Origin: Jacaranda mimosifolia
Taxonomy: Eukaryota > Streptophyta > Magnoliopsida > Lamiales > Bignoniaceae
Assembly: GCA_018894105.1 (NCBI GenBank)
Contig: CM032129.1
Span: 13,957,968 to 14,021,967 of the forward strand
Length of the DNA: 64,000 nucleotides
Direction: 5' to 3'
The notes under the pieces are model-generated. The model did no database searches, was not told where the DNA came from, and worked only from the letters and a program-made list of their open reading frames with translations. Every line of letters starts with the position of its first letter. The first letter of the stretch is position 1. The position numbers and the translations under genes are program-made. Shown piece by piece: positions 23,480-33,879 of the stretch.

Positions 23480-23715
23480 TGGAAAAAATGCAAATTTAAT
23501 ATCGTAATTTGATTTTACTAGCAAAATAGGACTTTAAATATTTAAGTCTTATATTAGATACATTATTTATTGAATTTTGATAATTTTGAAACAAACTGAG
23601 CTTGAATTATAATTCCTTCAACACAGTCCTATGTAGCATTCTACAGAGCACAAATTGACTCTTCCCCATTTGCCTGCGTGGCCGTTGAAGTGGCTTTTTG
23701 CACTTGCCACTTCAA
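23480..23715 (+). repeat. Dispersed repeat, copy 1 (copy 2 at 47287-47545)
   Basis: This segment matches the reverse complement of 47287-47545 throughout. Shared blocks include AAAATGCAAATTTA, GTAATTTGATT, GACTTTAAATATTT, CTCTTCCCC and GGCC followed by a GTGGC stretch. Because it matches over about 240 bp far away in the window, it is a mobile or formerly mobile repeat. It is not recognised as a named family. Copy 2 carries an A-rich tail in this orientation, which hints at retroposition. Confidence 0.6.
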
Positions 23716-23869
23716 ATATATACAAATATAATATATATACATATGTATATATAAACACCCACCTCCACTCCCACACCCATTCCCTCCTGCCCCCTAGTAC
23801 AATGATAGTCGGTGGGCGCGTGACTAGCGGGGTGCTGGCAAAGCAGCCAGCATGGCCAGCGGCTGCCTT

Positions 23870-24060
23870 TAGACTTGACAATTGGGTATCTATGCGTAAC
23901 CCAATGACAGGTAATAATAGGTTGGGTAAATGGGTAAATTTATTTATTTTTTATTGGGTACGAGATAATTGACCATTATCCATGATGATGGGTAATGGGT
24001 AACTCACGGGTACCCGTAATAATTTTTTATTTTTTTAATATTTAAAAGATAAATTAATAT
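23870..24060. mobile_element. hAT-like terminal fragment with GGGTAA motifs
   Basis: The start TAGACTTGACAATTGGGTA resembles the TIRs of the hAT elements elsewhere in the window. It is followed by clustered GGGTAA, TGGGTA and GGGTACCCG motifs typical of subterminal regions. No matching opposite end was found, so it is probably truncated. 24061-24600 is AT-rich without recognised content. Confidence 0.35.
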
Positions 24061-24599
24061 CCACCTTGCAACTTACACGATGCTATTAAAATATTAACTA
24101 AATAAAATTAAAAGAAGACAATAAATTTATTAAATTGAATAAGTACTTAAAGCATATTAATAACATTGTAGATTAATACTTACAACTTAAGTATTCAAAA
24201 TCCATCAAATTTAAAGTACAAATTTAATCTCATTACATGCCAAAAGTTTTTTGAATGAAAAGTTTAAATATCACTTAGTGTAAAAAAAAAAAAAAGGTTT
24301 AAATATCACTCAAACATTGTTGTCTTTGTCGAAGAAGATGTTACATCCACGAAAATATGCATAATAAATTATTTATTACTTGATTACATAGGTGGCTGCT
24401 ATTTGAGAAGGGTTTTTTGTTATAAACAATTTTGTATTTAGGGTATTGCTCTATGGTATTAGTTTGTTGTAATTTTTTTATTTGTAAAATTCAAAAATTA
24501 AAAATTAGATTAAAATTTTTTTAAACATAAATATATATATATATACCATAATCTTAAAATAAAATACCATATCTTTAGAAATTTATATTATGTCATTGA

Positions 24600-25478
24600 A
24601 ATTTTATACTGAATTTGCCCTAATTCTGTACTCATTTTGTATGTTTTTATACTTGGTTCTTCTTTGGCCGAGTTTACCTCAATTCGACGGGTGGAACAAC
24701 ACGTAAGACCCTATAACATAATAAAACCATTTTTCTTCAAATAATGATCGCGATAGCGTGTGTCCAATTGGTTGGGAACACAAATATCCACATCTAGCCA
24801 GTTACATTCTCATTCATAATAGTGTAAACTATTTATACATGAGCTAAATGAATCCTTTCGACACCACCATCGAAACAAATGAACCTCTCATGAATATATC
24901 ATTCTAGGACTAATACATCATGGTTTGATGATCACTCAATGGCCAGATTAAGATGAATTTAACTTAATCCCTAATATACTAAGAATAATACTGAAAATTT
25001 AGAAAAAAAAAAATACTGACTTTTGGAATTTCTATACTTCAACTCTGCATTTTTTTTACTGAATTCCCACTAGTTCTGTACTTATTTTGTGTGTTTTTGT
25101 ACTTGATTCTCTTTTGATCGAGTTCACCTCAATTCGGTGGGTGGAACAATACATAAGACTCTCTAATACAATAAAATCATATTTTCTTCAAATAACGATT
25201 GTGATAGCACATGTTCAAATGATTGGGGATATGAATACACACATCCAGTCAGTTGTTTTCTCATTCGTACTAGTGTAAACTATTCATGCATGAGCTAAAT
25301 GAATCCTTTTGAAACCACCATCGAAGACCAGTGAACCTCTTGTGAATATATCAGTCCTAGGACTAATACATCGTGGTTTGATGATCATGCAATGACTTGG
25401 CTAAGATGAATTCAACTTAATCCCTAATATACTAAGAATGATACTAGAAATTTGAAAAAAATACTAATTTTTGGAATT
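24600..25478 (+). repeat. Two tandem copies of a ~450-bp repeat (third copy at 42684-43087)
   Basis: Copies at about 24600-25030 and 25031-25478 align end to end; landmark CTGTA occurs at 24626 and 25076, a 450-bp period. Shared phrases include GTGTAAACTATT, GAGCTAAATGAATCCTTT, CAACTTAATCCCTAATATAC and TACTAAGAAT. No coding frame is conserved. A third copy starts just after the CACTA element, so the array was continuous before that insertion. The unit is not a sequence I recognise: satellite or stacked terminal repeats are both possible. Confidence 0.8.
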
Positions 25479-26565
25479 CACCGCAAAAAAATTCGACATT
25501 TTCGATGGATTTAGGATGGAATGACAAATTGTAGATGGATCTCCGATGGAATTTTATTGTTGGAAAAACAGTCATTGCAAATTATTTTCCATCTAATTTC
25601 GGCCGACGCTTCCATTGACTTTGTGATGGAGTTTTGACAGTTCTGAACTGTCAAATTTTCATCGTATTTTTGATGATTTTTTTTCGATGAACAATTTTCT
25701 GACGCCTTTCCATCAAATTTTTTATGATTTTTTGTATATATTTTTATTTTTTTACGATTTTTCAATGGAAATTAGACATATTTTCGATGGATAATTATCA
25801 TAATTATTATTTATTTATAATAATTTCCATCGGAAGTCCTTGAATTTTTGTAAAAAATTTATTATTTTTGAAAATATTTTTAAAAAATTTAATTACATAT
25901 GTAACGTGTTCATACATCTTGAATATAATGAACATACAATTATAATACAAGAAAATTTGGAATAAATGGAACAATAATTTAAAATAAAATGTAATTTTAT
26001 AAATAAAATTTTTAAAAGTTATAATTTGTAAATTCGGAATGGTTGGGCTCGGGTAACTGATTGAGTTCTAGCTCCCCTCTTTGAGGGAGTGGTCGGAGCC
26101 TCGGCATGGCGTCTTCCGATCAACACGTAGCAGCCTAAACTAAATGTGTTAAACCAAAATGCTAAAGAGAGCGAAGGGTACAAAAGTAAACAAAAAAATA
26201 TCCTATCTAGTGACCACCAGCATCAGCATCAACATCCAAGTCTAAACAGTCATCTTGCTCGATGCCATGCTGATGTTGGTTGTGCTCGCGCTGTTGCGAC
26301 TGAAGTTGCTGGTGGTAGGTTGGGGGCAAGGGTGGGGGCAGGCCACCGGAGCTTTACGGAGCATCCAACTTCATGACTTGCTGAGTGATCAAATTCCGCA
26401 TCGCTCCCAACTACTTCGAGAACATGCTCTATATATTATTGATACTGGTTTGCAAACGAGCCTCTGAGGGTGCCTCCAATTGGGTTGCAACTGATACATT
26501 GGGCACCTCTAGAGGCACGCTGCTGTAGGAGGGCTACTACTAGTAGCTCAACCCACAAACCTACC

Positions 26566-27068
26566 TAATGGTAATTATTGCTGTGGACATGCTAAAAGAT
26601 CATTTTACCCCTTACTATAATTAAAAATATCCCCACAGGACAGGATCCGCGTCTTTTTATGCGGATCGGGTCATGACCCAGATCGGGCTGCTACCCGAAT
26701 GCTAGACCGTTGATCAGCCAACGATCCCATACGTGGTACAGTGCCAGCACGATCCGTACAGAAAGGACCAAGCGCTGCCTATAAAGAGCACATCCAGCAC
26801 AGTTCCAGGTCAAGTCATATCATATAATCACCACTTACTATCTGCATCTTATCTCCTCTTGATCTTGAACTCAATTAATCACCTCACTAACTTAGGCATC
26901 GAAGGGCCTTAGCTGAGGGCGATCTCAACTGGCCTAACGTGTTCTCTTGTAGTCAGGTTAGAAGCCCAAAATTCACTTGTGTGGTTTCGGGTCGAGGTCT
27001 TGACTGCGATCAAGGATACACGGGATATTCCAAATCAAGGTCAAAGCCGTGGAACTTAAGTTGTATCA
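26566..27068 (+). repeat. 5' LTR of the Tat-type element
   Basis: It aligns along its whole length with 36427-36944. A TATA box (CTATAAAG) at 26779-26786 fits the LTR promoter. It ends in TATCA, directly before the primer binding site. Confidence 0.9.
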
Positions 27069-27087
27069 ATTGGTGCCGTCTGTGGGA
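27069..27087 (+). other. Primer binding site of the Tat-type element
   Basis: ATTGGTGCCGTCTGTGGGA starts immediately after the 5' LTR. It resembles the TGGCGCCGTCTGTGGGAA-type site common in plant Ty3/gypsy elements, with one C-to-T change. I did not establish which tRNA primes it. Confidence 0.65.
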
Positions 27088-27129
27088 ACTCTAATTTCAT
27101 TCATCGGTAGCAATAGTCAGCCGTAAGTA

Positions 27130-28780
27130 ATGGATAGAACACCTGAAAGAACCCTAGATACTCCAATCTCCATATCGCCAATGACCCTATCCTCACCAAT
27201 ATCGCCTATCTCCCCATCGTCATCCATGGCAATGTTGCAGAATGCTCAAACAGGAGGGGAACCAAGAACTTCACCACTAGATCCCAGTAGAACTTAGATC
27301 ATACAAATCAACAGAAACGACCTAGAACAAATGGTCTTTGAGATGAACCAGTAGTTATGGGAGGAACGCAAGCGTCGAGCCCAGGAAGAGGTAGTGGCGC
27401 CTCTCCAGACTGGCCTCGCACTAGTGAACCGGCCGCTGTTCCAAGAAATGAGGCTGGGTCCATCGCTGGCAGAAGGGGTGCAAGGAATGAGAATATCCAG
27501 GGGATAGAAGACAACAAACTCTGAGGAGATAGGGAGCAAGATGGCGAAAAGGGTAAATCACCCACCTAATGTTTACTGAAGGGAGCAAGGGTCAAAATTG
27601 GAACCATTGACATTGAATAGGGATGACGCGGCACTTAAGAGACCCCAACCTTTGCTTTCCAGGGAGGAGGTTAATGAGATAAGTGACCAGGTTGAACAGT
27701 TGAACATGAAGATTGATGAGCTTAAAAAGAAAGGGACTTCGGCATTGCATAAGAGGAACTCACCGTTCTCCGCAGAAATACTGGCCGAGTCTGTTGCCTC
27801 ACACTTTAAACTGCCCGACTTGCCTAAGAATGATGGGAACAAGGACCCTCAGGAACACGTAACCGCTTTTGAAAATATCATGAACCTATATGGATAGTTT
27901 GACGCCATGAACTCCAGGATCTTTGTGACCACGCTCAGCGAGAGGGCTCAAGAGTACTTTATGGTGCAGGTTCCAGGAATAATAGTATCTTATGATCAGC
28001 TCATAAGGAGGTTCCTATACCAATTTGCTAGTAAGAAGAAGTCTAAGAGGTCGACCACATATTTGTTCACTATACGGCAAAGGGAGGATGAGAGCTTGAG
28101 AAGCTTTATGAACAAGTTCAACAACGAGATGCTGGAAGTGCAAGACTTGCGTATTGACATGATCACAAGCATCCTCATACATGGCCTTAAGAAGGGACCG
28201 TTGGCATCGACTCTTGCAAGGGAACCTCCGGAGGATATGGAGCTGATGATAGAGATAGCGCAGCGTTACATTCAAGAGGAGGAGATCAACGTCATGAAGG
28301 ATCATGAGTGATCCAAGAATGCTCCCCGAAGGTCTGAAAAAGACTAGGGATCTCCCAAGGCTCGATCTGAAAAAGATCGCCAACGTTCCCCACCGCAGAA
28401 GTACAATTACTATGCCCCGCTCAACACCATGAGGTCCCACATACTTATGGCTATCAAGGGATCGAAGATACTACAGTGGCCTCGAAAGATGCGAGATACC
28501 CCAGAAAGACGAAACTCAAACAAATATTGTCGCTTTCATAAGGATCGGGGTCATGATACTAAGGATTGCATTTAGCTCAAAGATGAGGTAGAGAGGCTCA
28601 TCAGGCAAGGATACCTGAAGGAGTTCATTGCTAGGGAGTTCAAAACCAAAGGGCACAAGTTCGAGGGGGAGCCCGAGAAAAAGAGGGATCGATCTCGATC
28701 TCGAAGCAGATCCCGTAGTAAGGAGATAAAGGGCAATGAGGTAGACAATGATCCCATGGGGGATAACTTACCAAGGGAGG
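27130..28780 (+). pseudogene. gag remnant of the Tat-type element
   Basis: An ATG at 27130 opens a Ser/Pro-rich N-terminal stretch, broken by a stop near 27295. The longest pieces are 27598-27897 and 27907-28311, separated by a stop after NLYG. They contain the gag core (HFKLPDLPKNDGNKDPQEHV, then SYDQLIRRFLYQFAS and REDESLRSFMNKFN), the Retrotrans_gag type. A zinc-knuckle-like CRFHKDRGHDTKDC lies near 28529-28570. Coding is broken, so no full capsid protein is possible. Confidence 0.8.
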
Positions 28781-28790
28781 AGTCATATAC

Positions 28791-29453
28791 ATGATAGCTG
28801 GGGGTCCCACATCAGAGGATTCCCATAGCGCGAGGAAAAGGCACGTCACATCCATCAGGAACCAGGTAAATCAGAAAAGAACCAGTGACGTGATGAATAT
28901 TGCTAATGAGCTCGTTATTACCTTTGATGGCAAGGATTCTCTGGGGGTCATTGAACCCCAAAATGACCCCATGGTCATCACCATGGACATAGCAAATTTC
29001 TCTGTACACAACGTCCTGGTGGATAGTAGAAGTTCAATGGACATAATATTTTTGGAGGTCTTGAAGAAAATGGAGCTCACGCTCATAAGAGTCTTGCCAG
29101 TTTACACACCCTTAGTGGGATTTGGAGGAATCGAGATCTCGCTAATAGGAACGATCGACCTCCCAGTGTCCATGGGAAAGGAACCGTGCTTCGAGACCCT
29201 GATGCTTAAATTTTTGGTGGTAGATGCCCTATTCGCATATAACGTGGTCCTGGACAGGCCTAGCCTAGACCAGTTTCAAGCAGTGATATCAACTTTTCAC
29301 CTCAAAATGAAGTTCCCAACTAGCAGAGGAATTGGAGAAGTGAGTTGCGACCAAAAAGAAGCAAGGGAATGCTATCACGTGTCTCTGAAAAAGAGGCTCA
29401 AGGGTGAAGGCTCGAGCTCGGGATCGGGTCGGGGTCGAAAGGTGAAGACGTAG
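28791..29453 (+). pseudogene. Aspartic protease region of the Tat-type element
   Basis: An open stretch of 220 codons shows the retropepsin-like fold region of Tat elements. The catalytic segment reads LVDSRSSMDIIF, where the usual D-S/T-G or D-G-G triad has Arg instead of Gly. GFGGIEI and AYNVVLDRPSLDQFQAV are typical downstream blocks. The missing Gly and the surrounding stops argue against activity. Confidence 0.75.
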
Positions 29454-29734
29454 GATTGAGGTCAAAGGGTAAAAAGGCCATTGTGGCTTCTGCTAAAGAC
29501 CTAGCAAACTTGAACCCTAAGACAAGAATAAGAAAAGGCGAGTCGAAGAATGCAGGATTGAATCGGCCGGTGGGATCAAGGAAATCGAGTTAGTGCAGGG
29601 AGACCCGAGCAAGATGACGAGAATTGGCACCTAGATGACCCCAGAATTGGAACTATTGACAATCGATTTCCTGCGGCAGAACGTAGACGTCTTCGCTTGG
29701 AAGCCTTCGAATTTTGAGGGGATAGACCCTGGGG

Positions 29735-31020
29735 GTGATAGTGCACAGGTTAAATGTGGACCCCCAAGTTAAATCCGTCCAACAGAAAAAGAGGAATCAT
29801 GGGGCTGTGAAGAACCGGATCATAGAGGATGAAGTAAATAAACTGTTGGAAGTGGGTTATGTCGTTGAGATCCAGTTCACAAAGTGGCTGTCAAATGTGG
29901 TAGTTGTGCCTAAAATAAGTGATAAGTGGAGAGTGTGCACGGATTACTCAGACCTGAACAAGGCTTGCCCTAAGGACCCCTACCCCTTGTCGCAGATCGA
30001 CGTGCTAGTGGACTCCACCGCGGGATGTGCCCTCCTTAGCATGATGGATTCTTTCCAAGGATACCACCAAATTTTTATGGCAGAAGAGGATCGAGATAAG
30101 ACGACATTTGTGACTGAAAGAGGGATCTTTTGCTATAACCTCATGCCCTTCAGATTAAAGAACACGGGAGCCACCTACTAGCGGTTAGTTAACAAGATGT
30201 TTAAGGATCAGATCGGGGTCACGATGGAAATATATGTGGACAATATGTTGGTTAAGTGCTAGAATGAGCCCGATCACTTGGTGCATTTGGAGGAAGCTTT
30301 CGCCATAATAAGAAAATACAAGATGAAACTCAACTCGTCTAAATGCACTTTCGGAGTCAAATGAGGGAGGTTCTTGGGATATCTGGTTAGCGAGCGCGGG
30401 ATAGAGGCGAACCCGAAAAAGATTAAGTCTATAACCGACATGAGCTCACCCAAGTTAGTAAAGGATGTGCAGAAGTTGACTGGCAGGATCGCATTTTTAA
30501 AACGGTTCATCTCAAGGTCAGCCGATAAGAGTTTGCCGTTCTTTAAGATCTTAAGGAACATGAAGAACTTTCAATGGGTTGAGGTGTGTGAAAAGGCATT
30601 TCAAGATCTCAAGGGGCACCTGGCCTCACCACTTATGTTGGCAAAACCTGTCATAGGGGAGCCCCTCTACTTGGATTTGGCAACATAAGATGTGTGGTCA
30701 GCTTAGTGTTGGTTAGAGAGGAAAATACGGTACACAAACCCGTGTATTATGTGAGCAAGATATTGCAAGGGACGGAGGGCAGATACTTGGAGGTCGAGAA
30801 GCTGGCCCTTACCCTTATGATGGCAGCGAGGAAGTTGAGACCCTATTTTCAATCTCATAAAATAATTATCTTGACTAACCACCCATTGAGATAGGTCTTA
30901 GCTAAACTTGACATTTTAGGTAGACTGACCAAGTGGGCTATGGAACTGGGGGAGTTTGACATAGAATATTAGAGTAGAAGAGCGGTGAAAGCCCAAGTCC
31001 TAGCTGACTTCGTAGTTGAG
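29735..31020 (+). pseudogene. Reverse transcriptase and RNase H region of the Tat-type element
   Basis: RT blocks are clear: RVCTDYSDLNKACPKDPYPL, LSMMDSFQGYHQI, and the active-site segment at 30233-30244, which reads YVDN instead of YVDD. Stops fall near 30179, 30262 and 30362. The thumb region (GRFLGYLVSERGIEANPKK, LTGRIAFLKRFISRSADK) leads into RNase H with KPVYYVSKILQGTE and TNHPLR, interrupted by further stops. The altered active site and several stops make it inactive. Confidence 0.85.
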
Positions 31021-31055
31021 ATGGTGGGACAGGACCCCGAACCGAGTGAAGAAAC

Positions 31056-31439
31056 ATGGATGATGCATGTCGATGGGTTCGCCACGTCACATGTGGGGGA
31101 GCGGGAATTTTCTTTAAAGGACCCGAGTGGGTGGAGCTTGAGTTCGTTGTTAAACTGGCTTTTGGGCTCACGAATAACGAGGCCGAGTATGAAGCCATGG
31201 TTATAGGACTGAAAGCTGCCAAGTGCATGAATATTAAGAAGTTGAATGTTTATACTGACTCACAACTTGTGGCTCTCCAGATCGAAGGAACTTTTGAGAC
31301 CCGGGAGAGGTCGATGACTGAGTACCTGAGAAAGGAAAAGGAACTCATGTCGGAGTTTGAATTTTGCCAATTACAACAGATCCCGAGGGAGGAGAATGAA
31401 AGAGCGGATGCCTTTGCTAAGTTGGCAATTCAACTATAG
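31056..31439 (+). pseudogene. Second (archaeal-type) RNase H domain of the Tat-type element
   Basis: Read from 31056, the frame contains FGLTNNEAEYEAMVIGLK, NVYTDSQLVALQ and EENERADAFAKLA, the hallmark blocks of the extra RNase H found in Tat-clade gypsy elements. Asp and Glu of the NNEAEYEA and YTDSQL blocks are kept. It ends at a stop at 31437-31439, so continuity with integrase is lost. Confidence 0.85.
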
Positions 31440-31513
31440 GAACTCGAAGATCGAATATAACCCTTTTGGTAGTTGAATATTCTAAGTTAGAGTAAGGCAT
31501 CTATAAAAAAGAT

Positions 31514-32780
31514 ATGGTGATGCAAATAGACAAAAGGGCAACTTGGAAAGATGGCCTAGTTCGGTACTTGACAAATGTGACCCGACCTGAGGATCCGAAG
31601 GAAGCTAAAAGACTAACCTTTAGGGTAAATCGATTTGTCATGGTCAGCGGGGATTTATATAAGAGATCGGTGAAAGGACCTTTGCTAAAGTGCTTGGGAC
31701 CCGAGAGGGCTCAATATGTGATACGAGAAATCCATGAGGGTAGTTGTGGAAACCACTCGAGTGGAAGGTCTTTGGCAATGAAGACCCTCAGGCAGTAGTA
31801 CTTTTGGCCCACAATGAACCGAGATGCGGCCACTTTGGTGAAAAAATGTGAGAAATGCCAAATTCATGCCAACTTAACCTATCGACCCGCTGTCCCGATA
31901 GAGCCGATTCCTATGTCATGTCCTTTTGATAAATGGGGAATAGATATTCTGGGCCCGTTCCCAACGGCTTGGGGTCAAAAGAGGTTTGTGATAGTAGCTG
32001 TTGAATATTTTAGTAAGTGGGTGGAGGCAGAGGCATTACTGAAGGTCACAGAAAATGAGGTCATAGGCTTCATTTGGAATAATATAATATGCAGGTTCGG
32101 GATCCCTAAAGTATTGATATCAGATAATGGAACTCAATTCAATGGGAAGAAAATCACTAGTTGGTGTGAGGAGCTCAAGATCAAGCAGCGGTTCACTTCA
32201 GTAGGGAACCCAAAAGCGAATGGCCAGACAGAAGTGACTAATATTGACCTTTTGAAAAGCCTCAAAACCTGATTGGATAAGGCTAAAGGAGGTTGGGCTG
32301 ATGAACTCCAGGGGGTCCTATGGGCACATCGCACTACCCTAAAAATGGCTACTAGTGAGAGCCCATGCTGCTTGGTGTACGAAGCCGAAGCTGTGATCCT
32401 TATCGAGATTGGTGAACTGACCCGGAAAATCTTGGAATATGAGCCTAGAGATAACGTTGATGCAAGAGAATTTGAGTTAGAGGTAATAGAAGAAAAGCGG
32501 GACAAAACTTATATCAAGATCCAAGAATATAAAAACCTCATGGCACGTCAGTACAACAAGAAAGTTTAATGGAAGAGCTTTGGGGTAGGAGATTGGGTCT
32601 TAAAAAAGGTGGAAGTATCCAAGCATGTAGGAAAGCTGGACCCGAATTGGGAAGGACGATATAAAGTGGTGAAGATAACCAGGCAAGGGTCATACATGTT
32701 GGAAGATACCAGGGGAAAAAGAGCTACCGAGATCGTGGAACGTGTAGAACTTGAAAAAATTTTATATTTGAAAGTGTAAT
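31514..32780 (+). pseudogene. Integrase region of the Tat-type element
   Basis: The His-His-Cys-Cys zinc region (EIHEGSCGNH, then CEKCQIH) is followed by the catalytic core WGIDILGPFP, LISDNGTQF and NPKANGQTEV, so the D-D-E residues are still present. The C-terminal part (GDWVLKKVEVSK, GRYKVVKITRQGSYML) is also visible. Stops near 31796, 32270 and 32567 break the frame into pieces. Confidence 0.85.
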
Positions 32781-32880
32781 GAGCTTTGTAAAGCCAATGT
32801 GTGGCTAATCCTCTTTGTAATGCGTTTTACTTAATATGCTTCATTTAATTCCAAGAACTTATTTCTCATGCAATCTAGTA

Positions 32881-33430
32881 TGTGTTCCCCATAAGCAACG
32901 AGAAGATCCCGAGTCAATGAGATTGAGTTCCCACAGGGAATCTGTACAAGATACCCGTAGCGAGGAAATCCCCAAGTTATCAGGGTCGAGTTCTCGCATG
33001 GGATCTGCACAAGATCCTAGCAGCGAGAAACTCCCCACAGCAAGAAGATCCCAAGTCAATGGGATTGAGTTCCCACAGGGTATTTGCACAAGATCCCCAT
33101 AGCAAGGAAATCCCAAGTCAAGGGGATTGAGTTCCCGCAGGGTATTTGCACAAGATCCCTGTAGCAAGAAAATCCCAAGTCAATAGGATCGAGTTCCCGC
33201 AAGGTATCTGCACAAAATCCCCATAGCGAGGAAATCCCAAGTCAATGGGATCGAGTTCCCACAGGGTATCTGCACAAGATCCCCATAGCGAGGAAATCCT
33301 AAGTTATCGGGGTTGAGTTCCCGCATAGGATCTGCACAAGATCCCAGCGGCGAGAAACTCCCCACAGTGAGAAAAGTCAATGGGATCGAGTTCCCTCATG
33401 GGATCTACACAAGATCCTCGCAATGTATGA
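32881..33430 (+). repeat. ~62-bp minisatellite downstream of pol in the Tat-type element
   Basis: The motif GAGTTC occurs at 32925, 32988, 33067, 33129, 33191, 33253, 33315 and 33388. Period is 62-63 bp, except two longer steps of 79 and 73. The unit reads like GAGTTCCCGCAGGG, then CACAAGATCCC, then GCGAGGAAATCCCAAGTCAA. About eight copies are present. Arrays between pol and the 3' LTR are common in Tat elements. It is not a CRISPR array: units abut without spacers. Confidence 0.9.
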
Positions 33431-33879
33431 GTGGGTAGCTGAGGCAATGCATGATTCTACTATTCAAAGCGACGTCTTTATGTCTATAGCAATAATTAAC
33501 AAGAACCATGTATTTCATTAAATCCAAGTGCTTACAATATCTTTTGGGCATTGGGTTCGCAATACAATATAGGGATTGGGGTATAGGGGAACCCGATCTG
33601 GGAAAATAAAAATACAAAATTCTGCCGAACGCAAAAGTACTATTCCTATTGCGTTTGTAGCCTAGTTTCTGCGACCACTTTGGGAGGAGCAGGATTTTCA
33701 TGGGGAATCTCTCATTCCTCGGTAGTCGGGGGAAGGACCTCATCCTCATTGGCTAAGAAAGCGAACTCGTCTTCAGCTTCATCCTCCTCAGGGAGCCCGC
33801 TTGATTAGTAGTCTTTTAGATCTACGTCCTTGGTGGGGTCGAGTTACTTTAAATCAAAACTTTCAACGATTCCGCCCAG

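Noticed and set aside
23618..23972. Overlapping frames at 23.6-24.0 kb as a gene
   Set aside because: The sequence belongs to a dispersed repeat found again at 47.3-47.5 kb, followed by a hAT-like fragment.
32881..33430. CRISPR-like direct repeat array
   Set aside because: The units are contiguous, with no unique spacers, and lie inside an LTR retrotransposon of a plant genome.
33405..33749. 114-codon minus-strand frame as part of the antisense ORF
   Set aside because: It lies downstream of the charged C-terminal block and has no similarity to the family, so it is more likely untranslated.
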